Assembly: GCA_003215545.1 (NCBI GenBank)
Contig: QCKF01000005.1
Location: 1 to 64,000, forward strand
DNA length: 64,000 nucleotides
From: Prochlorococcus sp. AG-409-L14
Lineage (GTDB): Bacteria > Cyanobacteriota > Cyanobacteriia > PCC-6307 > Cyanobiaceae
Direction of reading: 5' to 3'
Shown here: one piece after another, positions 21,170 through 31,293 of the stretch
How the letters are laid out: each line of letters opens with the position of its first letter
Position numbering within the stretch: position 1 is the first letter of the stretch
Notes under the pieces: model-generated
The model's database searches: none
Seen by the model: only the letters and a program-made list of their open reading frames with translations
What the model was told of the DNA's origin: nothing
Made by a program: the position numbers and the translations under genes

Positions 21170-21862
21170 TCAAATGAGTCCACTAAATTTTGGCTGGATC
21201 AAAGCAGTAAGAAAGAACAATCCATCAATCCATAAAGTTGTACTGAGGGCAGCACTGGCAACCAACCAAGTACTTCCAGAACCGGAAATTCTCCTTCTTT
21301 CTCTCATGAATTTAGAAAGCAAAAGAATTACTATCGAAGCCAATAAAAGGAAGAAGGCAGAACTAGGATTAACCAATTGCATAGCCGTTTCATGCAACAA
21401 AAAAGGAGCTTCTTGAATTTTTGCTTGAACCACTTGAGGCCATCTATCCATTACTCCTGTAACAACCATCATTAAGTCTGTAAAAGCTGTTCCCAGCAAA
21501 CTCGCCAAATAGAAACCTGCACCAAGCCTCCACCTTGTAGTTAAACCAAAACAAGCCAAAGGAAAAACAACTGCTTCAACTGGCAAATGCCATACGGGAT
21601 ATGCACGCAACCAACCCCAAAATAAGCACCCTCCTAGCCAACTTCCACTCACTCCTACTAACAAACTTCCTGCTTTAACCCATTTTTCACCACCAAACTG
21701 CACCAGCCAAACTCCACCGCCTAAGATTATAAATGTAAATAGACAAGCTCCAACTGGCTGAAAGTGAACCCAAGGAGCCTGTAAAAAAACTGGAAGCACT
21801 ACAAAGGAACTAGCCCAAAATTGCAAGGTCCTTGGATTAGCGAGATAAGCCTCAGAAGACAA
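21170..21862 (-). CDS. DUF3120 membrane protein
   Basis: Multi-span protein FVVLPVFLQAPWVHFQPVGACLFTFIILGGGVWL; cyanobacterial DUF3120-like. Confidence 0.75.
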   Translation of the reverse strand: MSSEAYLANPRTLQFWASSFVVLPVFLQAPWVHFQPVGACLFTFIILGGGVWLVQFGGEKWVKAGSLLVGVSGSWLGGCLFWGWLRAYPVWHLPVEAVVFPLACFGLTTRWRLGAGFYLASLLGTAFTDLMMVVTGVMDRWPQVVQAKIQEAPFLLHETAMQLVNPSSAFFLLLASIVILLLSKFMRERRRISGSGSTWLVASAALSTTLWIDGLFFLTALIQPKFSGLI

Positions 21863-22022
21863 TGATCCTTTAATAGAGAAAATTCAAATCAGAGTGAACT
21901 TTATTAGAAAGAGAAAGAGATTGGGAAGCACCCAACCATTAAAACCGCTAAAAAAGCTATATCCCAAGATAAACCAAGAAAAAAACCATAGAAGACTATG
22001 CCCTCCCAATTAAACAACTGAT

Positions 22023-22925
22023 ATGAAAGAATTCTTAGGAATACTGGATTATTCGACTTTTTCAGCCTTAATTGGACATCAAACAGTCAATCACAATGAA
22101 ATCAAGATCTGCCTCGAATACTTAATTCTTGGGATTATTCAAGGTCTAACTGAATTTCTACCAATCAGTAGTACCGCTCATCTAAAAGCGATACCTATGC
22201 TTCTTGAATGGGATGACCCAGGTCTATCTATCTCTGCAATTTTGCAATTAGGGAGTATAATTGCTGTTATTACCTACTTTAAAAAAGATCTTTTCAATAT
22301 TTTAAAAGGCATCACAAAAGCCTTTGGGCGAAAGGAATGGCAAGAAAAAAATGCTCGCCTTGGTCTTGCCGTTGTGGCAGGTACAATACCAATTTTAATT
22401 ACTGGTCTATGCATTAAAATATTTTGGGCTGACTTTCAAAACTCAAACCTCAGGAGTATTACAAGTATTGGTTTAGTTTCAATTTTCATGGCTCTTTTAT
22501 TAGCTATAGGCGAAAGAAAAGGAAGGCAGAGGAAATCACTAAAAAATGTATCAATCAAAGATGGTTTAATCATTGGTTTTGGACAAATTCTTGCTCTGAT
22601 ACCAGGTGCATCTCGTTCAGGAGTGACACTTACTGCATCGCTTTTAAATGGATGGAAAAGACAAGATGCAGCAAGATTCTCTTTTCTCCTTGGAATACCA
22701 GCAATAACAACAGCTGGTTTAGCAGAAATCAGAAATACTTCTCAAATTGCAAATGAAATAGGTTTTCTCCCTATTTTCATTGGGATTTCATCTTCAGCAA
22801 TTGTTTCTTGGCTAGCAATAGACTGGCTATTGAAATATTTACAAAGAAATAGCACTTGGCTTTTTATAATGTATAGGTTGATATTTGGCATTGTATTGAT
22901 ATTTTGGTGGAAGGGGATTAAGTAA
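22023..22925 (+). CDS. uppP: Undecaprenyl-diphosphate phosphatase
   Basis: LGIIQGLTEFLPISSTAHL and IPGASRSGVTLTASL motifs. Confidence 0.93.
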   Translation: MKEFLGILDYSTFSALIGHQTVNHNEIKICLEYLILGIIQGLTEFLPISSTAHLKAIPMLLEWDDPGLSISAILQLGSIIAVITYFKKDLFNILKGITKAFGRKEWQEKNARLGLAVVAGTIPILITGLCIKIFWADFQNSNLRSITSIGLVSIFMALLLAIGERKGRQRKSLKNVSIKDGLIIGFGQILALIPGASRSGVTLTASLLNGWKRQDAARFSFLLGIPAITTAGLAEIRNTSQIANEIGFLPIFIGISSSAIVSWLAIDWLLKYLQRNSTWLFIMYRLIFGIVLIFWWKGIK

Positions 22926-22950
22926 ACCTAATCACAAGCACGATTGATCT

Positions 22951-24339
22951 GTGTGGAATGAGTCATCTGCCAGTCTTGCGCAATCTTCGCTCAACAATGA
23001 TGTTGTCAGCAATAATCTTTTGCCTGCAGTTATAGCCAATGTTCAACCAGGTTCAATAGGAGAACTGCTAGGCTTTGAAAATGGAGACAAGTTAATAAGT
23101 GTTAATGGGACAAAGCCTAGGGATCTAATAGATTATCAATTCCTTATTGTAGAAGAAGAGCTAACTCTTGAGATCTTAGGTATTAATGGAGAAAAACATT
23201 TAGTCGAGATAGAAAAAGATTTAGATCAAGGATTAGGCATAGAATTTACTGAATCATTATTTAATGGATTAAAACAATGTAATAATAAATGTCCTTTTTG
23301 CTTTATAGATCAACAGCCTAAAGGAAAACGTGAAACTCTATACTTAAAAGATGACGACTATCGACTTAGTTTCCTATATGGCTCTTATTTAACACTAACT
23401 AACCTCAAAGACTCTGATTGGGAAAGAATAGAGCAACAACGTCTATCACCTTTATATGTATCTGTTCACTCAACTAATCCTGCGTTAAGAGCAAAGTTAC
23501 TTAAAAACCCACGGGCAACTCAACTACTGAAGCAAATTCGATGGTTCGCTAAACGAAATCTTCAAATTCATACACAAATTGTTGTTTGTCCAGGGCTTAA
23601 TGATGGGGAAGCATTAAAAAAATCACTTATTGATCTTTCAAATTTTAGAAAAGGAGAATGGCCTTGTGTAATTTCAGCAGCTGTTGTCCCAGTTGGTTTG
23701 ACAAAATTCAGACCTCCTAATGATGGATTAATTGCTGTAGACAAAAAATGTGCAATAGAAGTAATAGAAGAAGTAGAAAAGCTCCAAAAAATATTTAAAG
23801 CCAAATTTGGGTCTCGCTTTGCTTGGCTTGCTGACGAATGGTATCTAATCGCACATCAAGCTCTTCCAAAAAGAAACATATATGAAGATCTACCTCAACA
23901 AGAAAATGGCGTGGGAAGTATCCGGGCATTTTTGGAATCAATGAATTATGCAACTCAAAAACTACCAAGCAAAATCAAATCTCCAAAAACATTTAGTTGG
24001 GTTGTTGGAAAATTAGTTGAAAATGCATTAATTCCCATTTGCCACAAACTGAATCAAATCCAAGGGCTAACAGTATATTTACATGGATTACCAAGCCCCT
24101 ATTGGGGTCAAGAAAACGTGGTAACTGGCTTACTCACAGGCCAAGACCTTTTAGAGGGCTTAAAAGCAACGAATCTAGGCGATGAATTGCTTCTACCAAA
24201 AGTCATGTTGAAAGAAGAACAAAAAATCTTTCTTGATGACATGACAATACTTGAAATAAGCGACAAACTTGGAGTGTCTATCCGAGTCGTTGATGGAGCG
24301 GATCAAATCGTGGCTGCCTTATTGGAAGATCAGCGATGA
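22951..24339 (+). CDS. TIGR03279/DUF512-type PDZ-radical SAM protein
   Basis: PDZ-like N-terminus VQPGSIGELLGFENGDKLISVNG; CNNKCPFCFIDQQPKGKRETLYLKDDDYRLSFLYGSYLTLTNL; GTG start. Confidence 0.88.
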   Translation: MWNESSASLAQSSLNNDVVSNNLLPAVIANVQPGSIGELLGFENGDKLISVNGTKPRDLIDYQFLIVEEELTLEILGINGEKHLVEIEKDLDQGLGIEFTESLFNGLKQCNNKCPFCFIDQQPKGKRETLYLKDDDYRLSFLYGSYLTLTNLKDSDWERIEQQRLSPLYVSVHSTNPALRAKLLKNPRATQLLKQIRWFAKRNLQIHTQIVVCPGLNDGEALKKSLIDLSNFRKGEWPCVISAAVVPVGLTKFRPPNDGLIAVDKKCAIEVIEEVEKLQKIFKAKFGSRFAWLADEWYLIAHQALPKRNIYEDLPQQENGVGSIRAFLESMNYATQKLPSKIKSPKTFSWVVGKLVENALIPICHKLNQIQGLTVYLHGLPSPYWGQENVVTGLLTGQDLLEGLKATNLGDELLLPKVMLKEEQKIFLDDMTILEISDKLGVSIRVVDGADQIVAALLEDQR

Positions 24340-24364
24340 AATTAACTAAAATCCTGAAAGTCTT

Positions 24365-26083
24365 GTGATTGCCGTGAGGAGGACTACAGCAAGAATTATT
24401 TTCCTGACAGGCCTTTTATTTCAAGGGATCTATACGGTGCAAGCCGATCAGCCAGGAACGATAAAGAGTCAGAGGGGGGCCTCTAAGAGTTCTAATGCGG
24501 AAATATTAAGTATTTATCCTGAGCGCCTAAATGAAACAAAGCTGGCCAACGCAATAGATATAAAAGGCTCAAGACCCAAATCGATCAAGTCTTTAATCAA
24601 AGAAGCATCCACAAAACTGCAAAAAAATCTTACAAGCCTTAAAGGCCCTAAGAATCTTTATTTACCTCAAAAAATTACTGAGGTTAAAATTACAAAATTA
24701 CATCCAATAAAACTAGATGAGGTAAAACATTTAGCAGAAGTCAACAATCCTCAACTTCAAGCAATCAATCTTCAAGTAGATCAAGCAAAGTATCTATTAT
24801 TAGCAGCAATCTCTAGATGGTACCCAACTGTTAATCTCTCTGCAAATGGATTACCTGAATACTTTTCTTCTGAACAGGATAGAAATCCTGACTTTGGTTC
24901 TGACACATCTGGGAAATATATAAGAACTGCAGCTTCAATCAAGGTGAATTGGAATTTAATAGATCCTGCGAGAGTTCCTGAAATAGCATCAGCAAGAGAT
25001 ACTTATGAAAAGGCAAAAAATTCATATTTACTAGCTTTACGTCAATTACGACTTGAGGCACTAAACCGATATTTCCTATTACAAAGAGCAGATGAAGGCG
25101 TCCGAATTGGCAAGGAATCTCTAAGAGCATCAAATCTAAGTGTTCGTGATGCAAAAGCACGTTTTGAAGCTGGTGTTGCCACTAGATTAGAAGTTCTAGA
25201 AGCAGAAACTCAATTAGCAAGAGACAAGCAACTATTAACAAGCAAACTGCGGGACCAAAACATCAATAGACGTTTATTAGCAGGATTATTAAATTTACCT
25301 CCCAATGTCACCCCAACGGCAGCGTCTCCAACACAAGTGATAGGTTCATGGGAATCATCCCTCCAAGAAAGTATTACTTCAGCACTGAAATACCGCGAGG
25401 AACTTAATCAACATTTATTAGATATCTCAATCAATAACAGCAAAGCCAACTCAGCATTAGCAGCAATTCAACCGACATTAAGCATATTCAATACATTCAG
25501 CGCTTCTGCATATAATGGACAATCTGGCATAATTTCTCCAAACAAAGTAGACATGGATGATTATGGTTCAAGTACTAGTAATACCGTTGGAATAAATGCA
25601 ACATGGAGCATATTTGATGGTGGGAGAGCCAAGGCTCTTTATAAATACAACAAGAAAAAGGCTGAGGAAAGTGAATATAGTTTTGCATCAACAAGGAATA
25701 GAATAAGACAAGAAGTAGAAGAGAGTTTCTATAAACTTAGAACTGCAAATCAAGACATCTCAACAACAACAAGAGAGGTTATCGCTTCCAGGGAAGCTTT
25801 GAGACTTGCAAGACTAAGATTCCAAGCAGGTGTAACAACCCAGCGAGAAGTTGTTAATAACCAAAGAGACCTTACACAAGCTGAGGTTAGATATACAGAT
25901 GCAATCACTACTTACAACACAAGTCTTGCTCAACTAGAAAGGTCTACTGGCGTCAATCATGTCAAAGCATGTAAACCACAGAAATTATCTGGCACAAAAG
26001 AAGAGGCAGATGAATTTTCCAATCTACCTATAGAACCTTTTCCATTAATTCCTGCATGCGAAGCTTCAAAAATAAATAAATAA
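24365..26083 (+). CDS. TolC-family outer membrane protein
   Basis: Duplicated RLRFQAGVTTQREVVNNQRDLTQAEVRYTDAITTYN / DAKARFEAGVATRLEVLEAETQLARDKQLL repeats. Confidence 0.9.
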   Translation: MIAVRRTTARIIFLTGLLFQGIYTVQADQPGTIKSQRGASKSSNAEILSIYPERLNETKLANAIDIKGSRPKSIKSLIKEASTKLQKNLTSLKGPKNLYLPQKITEVKITKLHPIKLDEVKHLAEVNNPQLQAINLQVDQAKYLLLAAISRWYPTVNLSANGLPEYFSSEQDRNPDFGSDTSGKYIRTAASIKVNWNLIDPARVPEIASARDTYEKAKNSYLLALRQLRLEALNRYFLLQRADEGVRIGKESLRASNLSVRDAKARFEAGVATRLEVLEAETQLARDKQLLTSKLRDQNINRRLLAGLLNLPPNVTPTAASPTQVIGSWESSLQESITSALKYREELNQHLLDISINNSKANSALAAIQPTLSIFNTFSASAYNGQSGIISPNKVDMDDYGSSTSNTVGINATWSIFDGGRAKALYKYNKKKAEESEYSFASTRNRIRQEVEESFYKLRTANQDISTTTREVIASREALRLARLRFQAGVTTQREVVNNQRDLTQAEVRYTDAITTYNTSLAQLERSTGVNHVKACKPQKLSGTKEEADEFSNLPIEPFPLIPACEASKINK

Positions 26084-26898
26084 TGATTCCAAAAAACCTC
26101 TCGACTCCTCTATCACAAGATCAAATTGGAAAGATCAATGAACTAATTGATTGTGTATCTTCTAAGCAAAGAAAAGACTTTGGCAAAATCAGCTCAGATA
26201 TCAAGCCTGACGGAACATTAATAACCAATTGTGATAGATGGAGTGATAAAACAATTGTCCAAGGCCTCTCAGAAATCACTCAAAATGAAGGAGTTCTAAG
26301 CGAAGAAGGAAATCAGAGCGTGCCAAATACTTCAGCGTATTGGATAGTTGACCCACTAGACGGGACAACAAATTTTGCAGCTGGCATTCCTTACTGGGGT
26401 ATTTCTATTGCTCGTTTTGTAGAAGGAAAGCCTGAAACTACTTTTCTAGATGTACCACCACTAAAACAAAGAATTATTGCAAGAAAAGGGAGAGGTGTTT
26501 GGTTAAATGGAAAGCCAATCACCTCAGAAATGCGGAGCCTAGCTAATAGTGCTTGTATTTCATTATGCAGTCGTTCCATAAGAGTTTTACAAAGAAAGCC
26601 AAATACTCCATTCCCAGGAAAAATTAGACTTCTAGGGGTCGCCAGTCTCAACATGACAAGTGTTGCTATTGGCCAGACAATTGCAGCCTTAGAAGCAACT
26701 CCAAAAATTTGGGACTTAGCCTCTGCATGGCTTGTACTTTCAGAGCTCAATTGTCCTATCAGATGGTTAGAGAATGAACCATCCAACCTTCTGGCTGGTG
26801 AGGATCTTTCACAAAAAAGCTTTCCTGTACTAACTGCTAGCACAGAAAAGGAACTTCAAAAAATCTTACCCTGGGCTGAAATTTTAATAAAAAATTAA
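26083..26898 (+). CDS. Inositol monophosphatase-family phosphatase
   Basis: YWIVDPLDGTTNFAAGIPYWGISIA and IWDLASAWLVLSE motifs. Confidence 0.9.
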   Translation: MIPKNLSTPLSQDQIGKINELIDCVSSKQRKDFGKISSDIKPDGTLITNCDRWSDKTIVQGLSEITQNEGVLSEEGNQSVPNTSAYWIVDPLDGTTNFAAGIPYWGISIARFVEGKPETTFLDVPPLKQRIIARKGRGVWLNGKPITSEMRSLANSACISLCSRSIRVLQRKPNTPFPGKIRLLGVASLNMTSVAIGQTIAALEATPKIWDLASAWLVLSELNCPIRWLENEPSNLLAGEDLSQKSFPVLTASTEKELQKILPWAEILIKN

Positions 26899-27064
26899 AT
26901 ATATTACATCGAATTAATCTCATTTCTTATCTAACTAAACAATCTATATCTAGTGAATAGATTCAACATGAAATCTTGAAGAAGTTGATATTGGTAACAG
27001 AGTATAGTTCTTGAAAGAATACTCAATTAGTATTTTACTGTTAAGCATAGAAGAATAAGCACAA

Positions 27065-28000
27065 GTGAATCTTCCATGGCGAAGTAAGGCTAAATGGCTG
27101 ATAGGGACTCTTTGGAAGGCTTATGAACGCTGGTCTAGATGCGATTGTATAGATCTAAGTGCTGCATTTGCCTATTACTCCCTTCAGTCATTCTTCCCAA
27201 TCCTTTTAATATCTCTTTCAGTAGCCTCTTGGTTCCTTGGAAAGGAACCAGGCTTAGATCAACAAATTATTAATATTGCTGCCCAAGTACTTCCGCCATC
27301 AGTTCTTGGCCTTGTCGAAACAACCTTGGCCAAGCTAGTTAATCAAGGTTTTGGAGCCGGTCTACTTGGTGCGGTATTCCTTATGATCACCGCTGGAAAT
27401 GCATACCTGACACTTCAAAGGGGTTCAGACAGACTTTGGGAAGATGCATTGCCCCAGAAAACCCAAACACCTCCTTGGAGGATTCAGGCATTTCAGTTTT
27501 TACGCACAAGAATTGAAGCCTTTGTAGTAGTGCTTTTAATAGGATTGCTTGTCGTAATTGATCAAATCAGTGCGAATGTTCGCATGATTCCTGGAGCAGT
27601 ATACGAAGATTTAACTAGGACCAGTCCTTGGATCGCAGAGTCGCTAAATCAAATTCCTGTCATTGAAGTTGGTAAATTTATGGTGCCATTTGTTGGACTT
27701 TCAATTATGGCCTTACTTTTACAAGCTTTACTACCTAGTCGCAGGGTGCCTCTAAAGCCTCTGATTCCTGGATCAATGATGATTGGAATTTTGCTAACCA
27801 CGTTAAACCTAGCTGTAAGTCGAAGCATTCTTTCTCTTGGTTCACGGTTTCAAGCATATGGATTCATTGGAGGGGTTTTAGTCTTAACGCTATGGGTATG
27901 GATGGTTGGTGTAATCATTTATTTTGGGCAATGCTGGAGTGTAGTTATAGCTAGTATGTCCTTAAATAAACGCAAAGAACATAGACTAAAAAACCGATAG
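27065..28000 (+). CDS. YihY/BrkB-family membrane protein
   Basis: DLSAAFAYYSLQSFFPILLIS; YGFIGGVLVLTLWVWMVGVIIYFGQCW. Confidence 0.85.
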   Translation: MNLPWRSKAKWLIGTLWKAYERWSRCDCIDLSAAFAYYSLQSFFPILLISLSVASWFLGKEPGLDQQIINIAAQVLPPSVLGLVETTLAKLVNQGFGAGLLGAVFLMITAGNAYLTLQRGSDRLWEDALPQKTQTPPWRIQAFQFLRTRIEAFVVVLLIGLLVVIDQISANVRMIPGAVYEDLTRTSPWIAESLNQIPVIEVGKFMVPFVGLSIMALLLQALLPSRRVPLKPLIPGSMMIGILLTTLNLAVSRSILSLGSRFQAYGFIGGVLVLTLWVWMVGVIIYFGQCWSVVIASMSLNKRKEHRLKNR

Positions 28001-28049
28001 GGAAAAGGAAAAGTGATTCAATTCAAATTAATCTATTCTCGCATTTGAA

Positions 28050-28391
28050 ATGAATAAAACTAATAACTTAATTTGGATATTACTGCTCATTCTAATTCTG
28101 TTACCTACCACTGCAGGAAGATTCATTATAGATATAGCTGGTGGATTAATGATTTTTTTTCTCACCTTACCTATCTTTCTAGGTGGACTCGGATGGCTAG
28201 GGTGGAAACTAATTCAAAATAAAATGATAACTTGCGAAATATGTGGAACAACTTCATTCAATCAAAAAGGCACTTGTCCAATGTGTGGCAAAAAAAATGG
28301 AACAAGCAAAAATTCAGATTTCTTGAATTCAAATCCAGCAAGTTCTGCGACTATTGACATCACTGCTGAAGATGTAGATTCTGATATTTAA
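28050..28391 (+). CDS. Membrane protein with C-terminal zinc ribbon
   Basis: Two hydrophobic spans then CEICGTTSFNQKGTCPMCGKK. Confidence 0.75.
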   Translation: MNKTNNLIWILLLILILLPTTAGRFIIDIAGGLMIFFLTLPIFLGGLGWLGWKLIQNKMITCEICGTTSFNQKGTCPMCGKKNGTSKNSDFLNSNPASSATIDITAEDVDSDI

Positions 28392-28404
28392 AACTGTAAT
28401 ATTA

Positions 28405-28746
28405 CTAATCATTTTTATTATCAAATAGTTTCTCGAGGTCTAAATCAACAACTTCCTGCTCAATATTATTCAATAAGCTTTCACACCTATCAAAATAAAT
28501 CTTTGCCCTTAAATATGAACTTTGTATTTCCTCAATTGAAATCTGATCATTTTGCAAATCAGAAATAAGTTTTTCTAATTCTGTAATTGATTCCTGATAA
28601 GTCATTTTTGAGGCATCTTGTTTCCAAACCTTAAAAGACTTAAGTAATTCAGAGTCTAAAATTTTTCCTTCTGTCCCATGACTTCTAGAGCTAGAACTTC
28701 CAGTAAAATCAGAATCATCGATTTTAAGTCTTTTCACAGAAATCAC
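28405..28746 (-). CDS. xseB: Exodeoxyribonuclease VII small subunit
   Basis: MTYQESITELEKLISDLQNDQISIEEIQSSYLRAKIYFDRCESLLNNIEQEV; overlaps xseA. Confidence 0.85.
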   Translation of the reverse strand: MISVKRLKIDDSDFTGSSSSRSHGTEGKILDSELLKSFKVWKQDASKMTYQESITELEKLISDLQNDQISIEEIQSSYLRAKIYFDRCESLLNNIEQEVVDLDLEKLFDNKND

Positions 28747-29890
28747 CGTTGTAATGAATCACTTTAACCTCAGCTTTAATCTCACCATCTAAAAGCTCTA
28801 TAGTCAACATTTGCTTTTCTTTAAGTTCATAAATACTTTTTATTGGTTTTCCTAAGTCATTCCTAATAAAAGAAAAGCCTTTTGCAAGCCACCTATCAGG
28901 AGAAAAAGCATTTAATAAATTGCTCTTTTCGATAAGTCTTTCACGTTGTATCTTTATAAAATTAATTGGTGAAAGCAAGTCAAGCTCCCTACGCTTATCG
29001 ATTAATATTTGTCTCTGCCCATTTATCAAAGTGATCAATATATCTCTAAATTTATTTTTCATATTCATACACTGCTCAAGTATAACTTCACGACTTGGTA
29101 ATAAAGCAACTATTGCAGCTGTAGGCGTAGCAGCACGATAATCAGAAACAAGATCTGCAACTGTAATGTCATCCTCGTGGCCAATACCTGTAACAACAGG
29201 TATTGGTATTTCAGCAATTGCCCTACAAAGCAATTCATTATCAAAAAGTGTTAGGTCTTCTCTACTTCCACCACCTCTAGCTATTACCAAAGCATCTAAA
29301 CCAAGGGTAGTATATTTATATTTCAAAGCCTTTATTACAGAAGATACATCTTCTTCTACTTGGCCTTGAACAGGAATTGAAATAAGCACTAGCCTGGTCA
29401 AAGGCCATCGTTCTTTTGCTGTACGTAGAATATCTGACAAAGCAGAGCTTGGAATGCTAGTAAGAATCCCAATTGCATTAGGGAAAGAGGGAAGTTTTTT
29501 CCTTCTCTTTTCATCAATAATGCCATCTTGAATTAATACTTCGCGCACAAGTTCGAACTTCCTAATTACTGTTGAAAGGCTTGGTCGGATATCCAATACC
29601 TGGACAGTGATAGTTGCTCTAGATTTCCAGAAATTTATTTTCCCTACAACTATGACTCCATCTAATTCTTTAGGCCTAAAGTTAATTTTATTCAACCTGG
29701 AGGCCCAAACAACTCCTGTAATAGAGGACTCACCATCAGTAAGTGTCAACCATAAATGTCCTTTCTTTAATTGAACTTTTGAAACTGATGCATGCAAAAG
29801 AAAGCGAGGATCAAAACCACGATCAAGGAGGTTAGCTATTGCAGAATTTAACTCTCCAACAGAATAATTTCTAAGAGATTCAGCGGTCAA
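28724..29890 (-). CDS. xseA: Exodeoxyribonuclease VII large subunit
   Basis: LTLTDGESSITGVVWAS; GILTSIPSSALSDILRT; ARGGGSREDL; GIGHEDDITVADLVSDYRAATPTAA; TTG start. Confidence 0.95.
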   Translation of the reverse strand: MTAESLRNYSVGELNSAIANLLDRGFDPRFLLHASVSKVQLKKGHLWLTLTDGESSITGVVWASRLNKINFRPKELDGVIVVGKINFWKSRATITVQVLDIRPSLSTVIRKFELVREVLIQDGIIDEKRRKKLPSFPNAIGILTSIPSSALSDILRTAKERWPLTRLVLISIPVQGQVEEDVSSVIKALKYKYTTLGLDALVIARGGGSREDLTLFDNELLCRAIAEIPIPVVTGIGHEDDITVADLVSDYRAATPTAAIVALLPSREVILEQCMNMKNKFRDILITLINGQRQILIDKRRELDLLSPINFIKIQRERLIEKSNLLNAFSPDRWLAKGFSFIRNDLGKPIKSIYELKEKQMLTIELLDGEIKAEVKVIHYNGDFCEKT

Positions 29891-30056
29891 AGCGAAGATA
29901 AGCTGTAAACCAATAAATAGAGATCAGACCACTAAATGCAGCAAGGAGTTGTCCCCAAAAATAATGGATTTGAGTCATGCCAATTGTAAAAACTAATAGA
30001 GCCGAGCTAATCATACGAGCACCATCTCGTCGATTATCAGCAAAGAATTTAGTCAA
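29880..30056 (-). CDS. 58-aa membrane microprotein, overlaps xseA start
   Basis: Unlisted ORF (TTG) MTKFFADNRRDGARMISSALLVFTIGMTQIHYFWGQLLAAFSGLISIYWFTAYLRFDR*; 11-bp overlap with xseA. Confidence 0.55.
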   Translation of the reverse strand: MTKFFADNRRDGARMISSALLVFTIGMTQIHYFWGQLLAAFSGLISIYWFTAYLRFDR

Positions 30057-30168
30057 AGTAAATGAAAACTATTAATGTATATACTTTGCTTGAAAAATTA
30101 GAAAATTAGTTTTTATATTTGAACTTGTAACAAATGAAAAGGAAAAAATATGAAGAGAGAGACAAACT

Positions 30169-30318
30169 TTATCCAAGGCCCATTTGAACTAAAATACCTT
30201 GACCTGTAAGAAGTTCTGTACTCAACCCAATAACAATGCCAATCATTGCAAGTCTTCCATTCCAAATCTCAGCATAATTAACAAAACCAAAGCGAGGTGG
30301 TAGCTTTTCAGCAGGCAT
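30169..30318 (-). CDS. hli: High light-inducible protein (single-helix LHC-like)
   Basis: Unlisted ORF MPAEKLPPRFGFVNYAEIWNGRLAMIGIVIGLSTELLTGQGILVQMGLG*; EIWNGRLAMIG chlorophyll-binding motif. Confidence 0.92.
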   Translation of the reverse strand: MPAEKLPPRFGFVNYAEIWNGRLAMIGIVIGLSTELLTGQGILVQMGLG

Positions 30319-30459
30319 AATAAGCTCTTAAAAGATTAATAATAAAGATCATAGGAGATTAAGCAGCCAAATTGACTAACTTAAAACACATTTCCCTCAC
30401 AAGCTACTGGAAAGATTGTCGACTAGAAATTTCTAGTGAAACTAAGCAACAGTACACCT

Positions 30460-30843
30460 TCATCTAACGTGCCTCGCACCATCAACAGGATGGTAATCCT
30501 CACCAGTCAATTCTTCATAAATAATCGCTGGTAAGCCCGTCTCAAACATTGTTTGCAATGCTTCCTTTAAAAATGGATTCCATCCGCCAGTACTTACATC
30601 TCCATGCCTGACTGTCCAATCCCATGTTCCTTGTAGGTCTCTTGGTATTCGCCCTTCTCGATCTCTTCTTGCTACAAGGTCCAAAGATTCAACCAAACCA
30701 ACTTGTATAGGTTCCTTGCCATAAGCAGGGGTAAGACTTAATTCAAGCCGAACTGGGTCTTCCTTCAATAATCTCAAACGAAACCTTGGTGGCAACTTCA
30801 TTGTCTTAATGACTGCTGCAACGATGCGAGTTCTTTGATCCAA
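30460..30843 (-). CDS. Conserved hypothetical protein
   Basis: Intact 127-aa ORF with coding-like composition, in place within a block of same-strand genes. Confidence 0.65.
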   Translation of the reverse strand: MDQRTRIVAAVIKTMKLPPRFRLRLLKEDPVRLELSLTPAYGKEPIQVGLVESLDLVARRDREGRIPRDLQGTWDWTVRHGDVSTGGWNPFLKEALQTMFETGLPAIIYEELTGEDYHPVDGARHVR

Positions 30844-30903
30844 GCGTGACTACCCCCATTGATTCATATCAAACGCGTCGCTGGGACACGTTCATTTCTA
30901 ACC

Positions 30904-31179
30904 TTATTCAGCTGATGTTTCAGCAGACTGGGGTGGGTCAGCATCCCCAGAAAAACGAACAGTCAGCAATTCCTCTTCTGTAAGACGACCATCTTGATCA
31001 AGTAGCTCTGGATGAATGGTAATAAGACCAGTGCGATCTAATTTCTTCTTACCAAGCTGATTAGCTGAGTTTAAAGTTTTTTGATTCACAGAGAATCCCT
31101 GTCTCATCACTTTGAAGGCTTGCCACAGTAAAACTGAAACGACTAGACCATATATGAGTGGAAATAAGGAATCGACCAT
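30904..31179 (-). CDS. DUF2973-like small membrane protein
   Basis: N-terminal membrane span then GLITIHPELLDQDGRLTEEELLTVRF. Confidence 0.65.
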   Translation of the reverse strand: MVDSLFPLIYGLVVSVLLWQAFKVMRQGFSVNQKTLNSANQLGKKKLDRTGLITIHPELLDQDGRLTEEELLTVRFSGDADPPQSAETSAE

Positions 31180-31293
31180 GGAATCAAGAGGAGTTAACCA
31201 AAGACAATCAATTCAGAAGAGCTGAACTATGGAGCATGAGAAGGGGCGGAAAAGAAAATAATTCAAAACAAGCCTTGACCCATGACATGTCCT

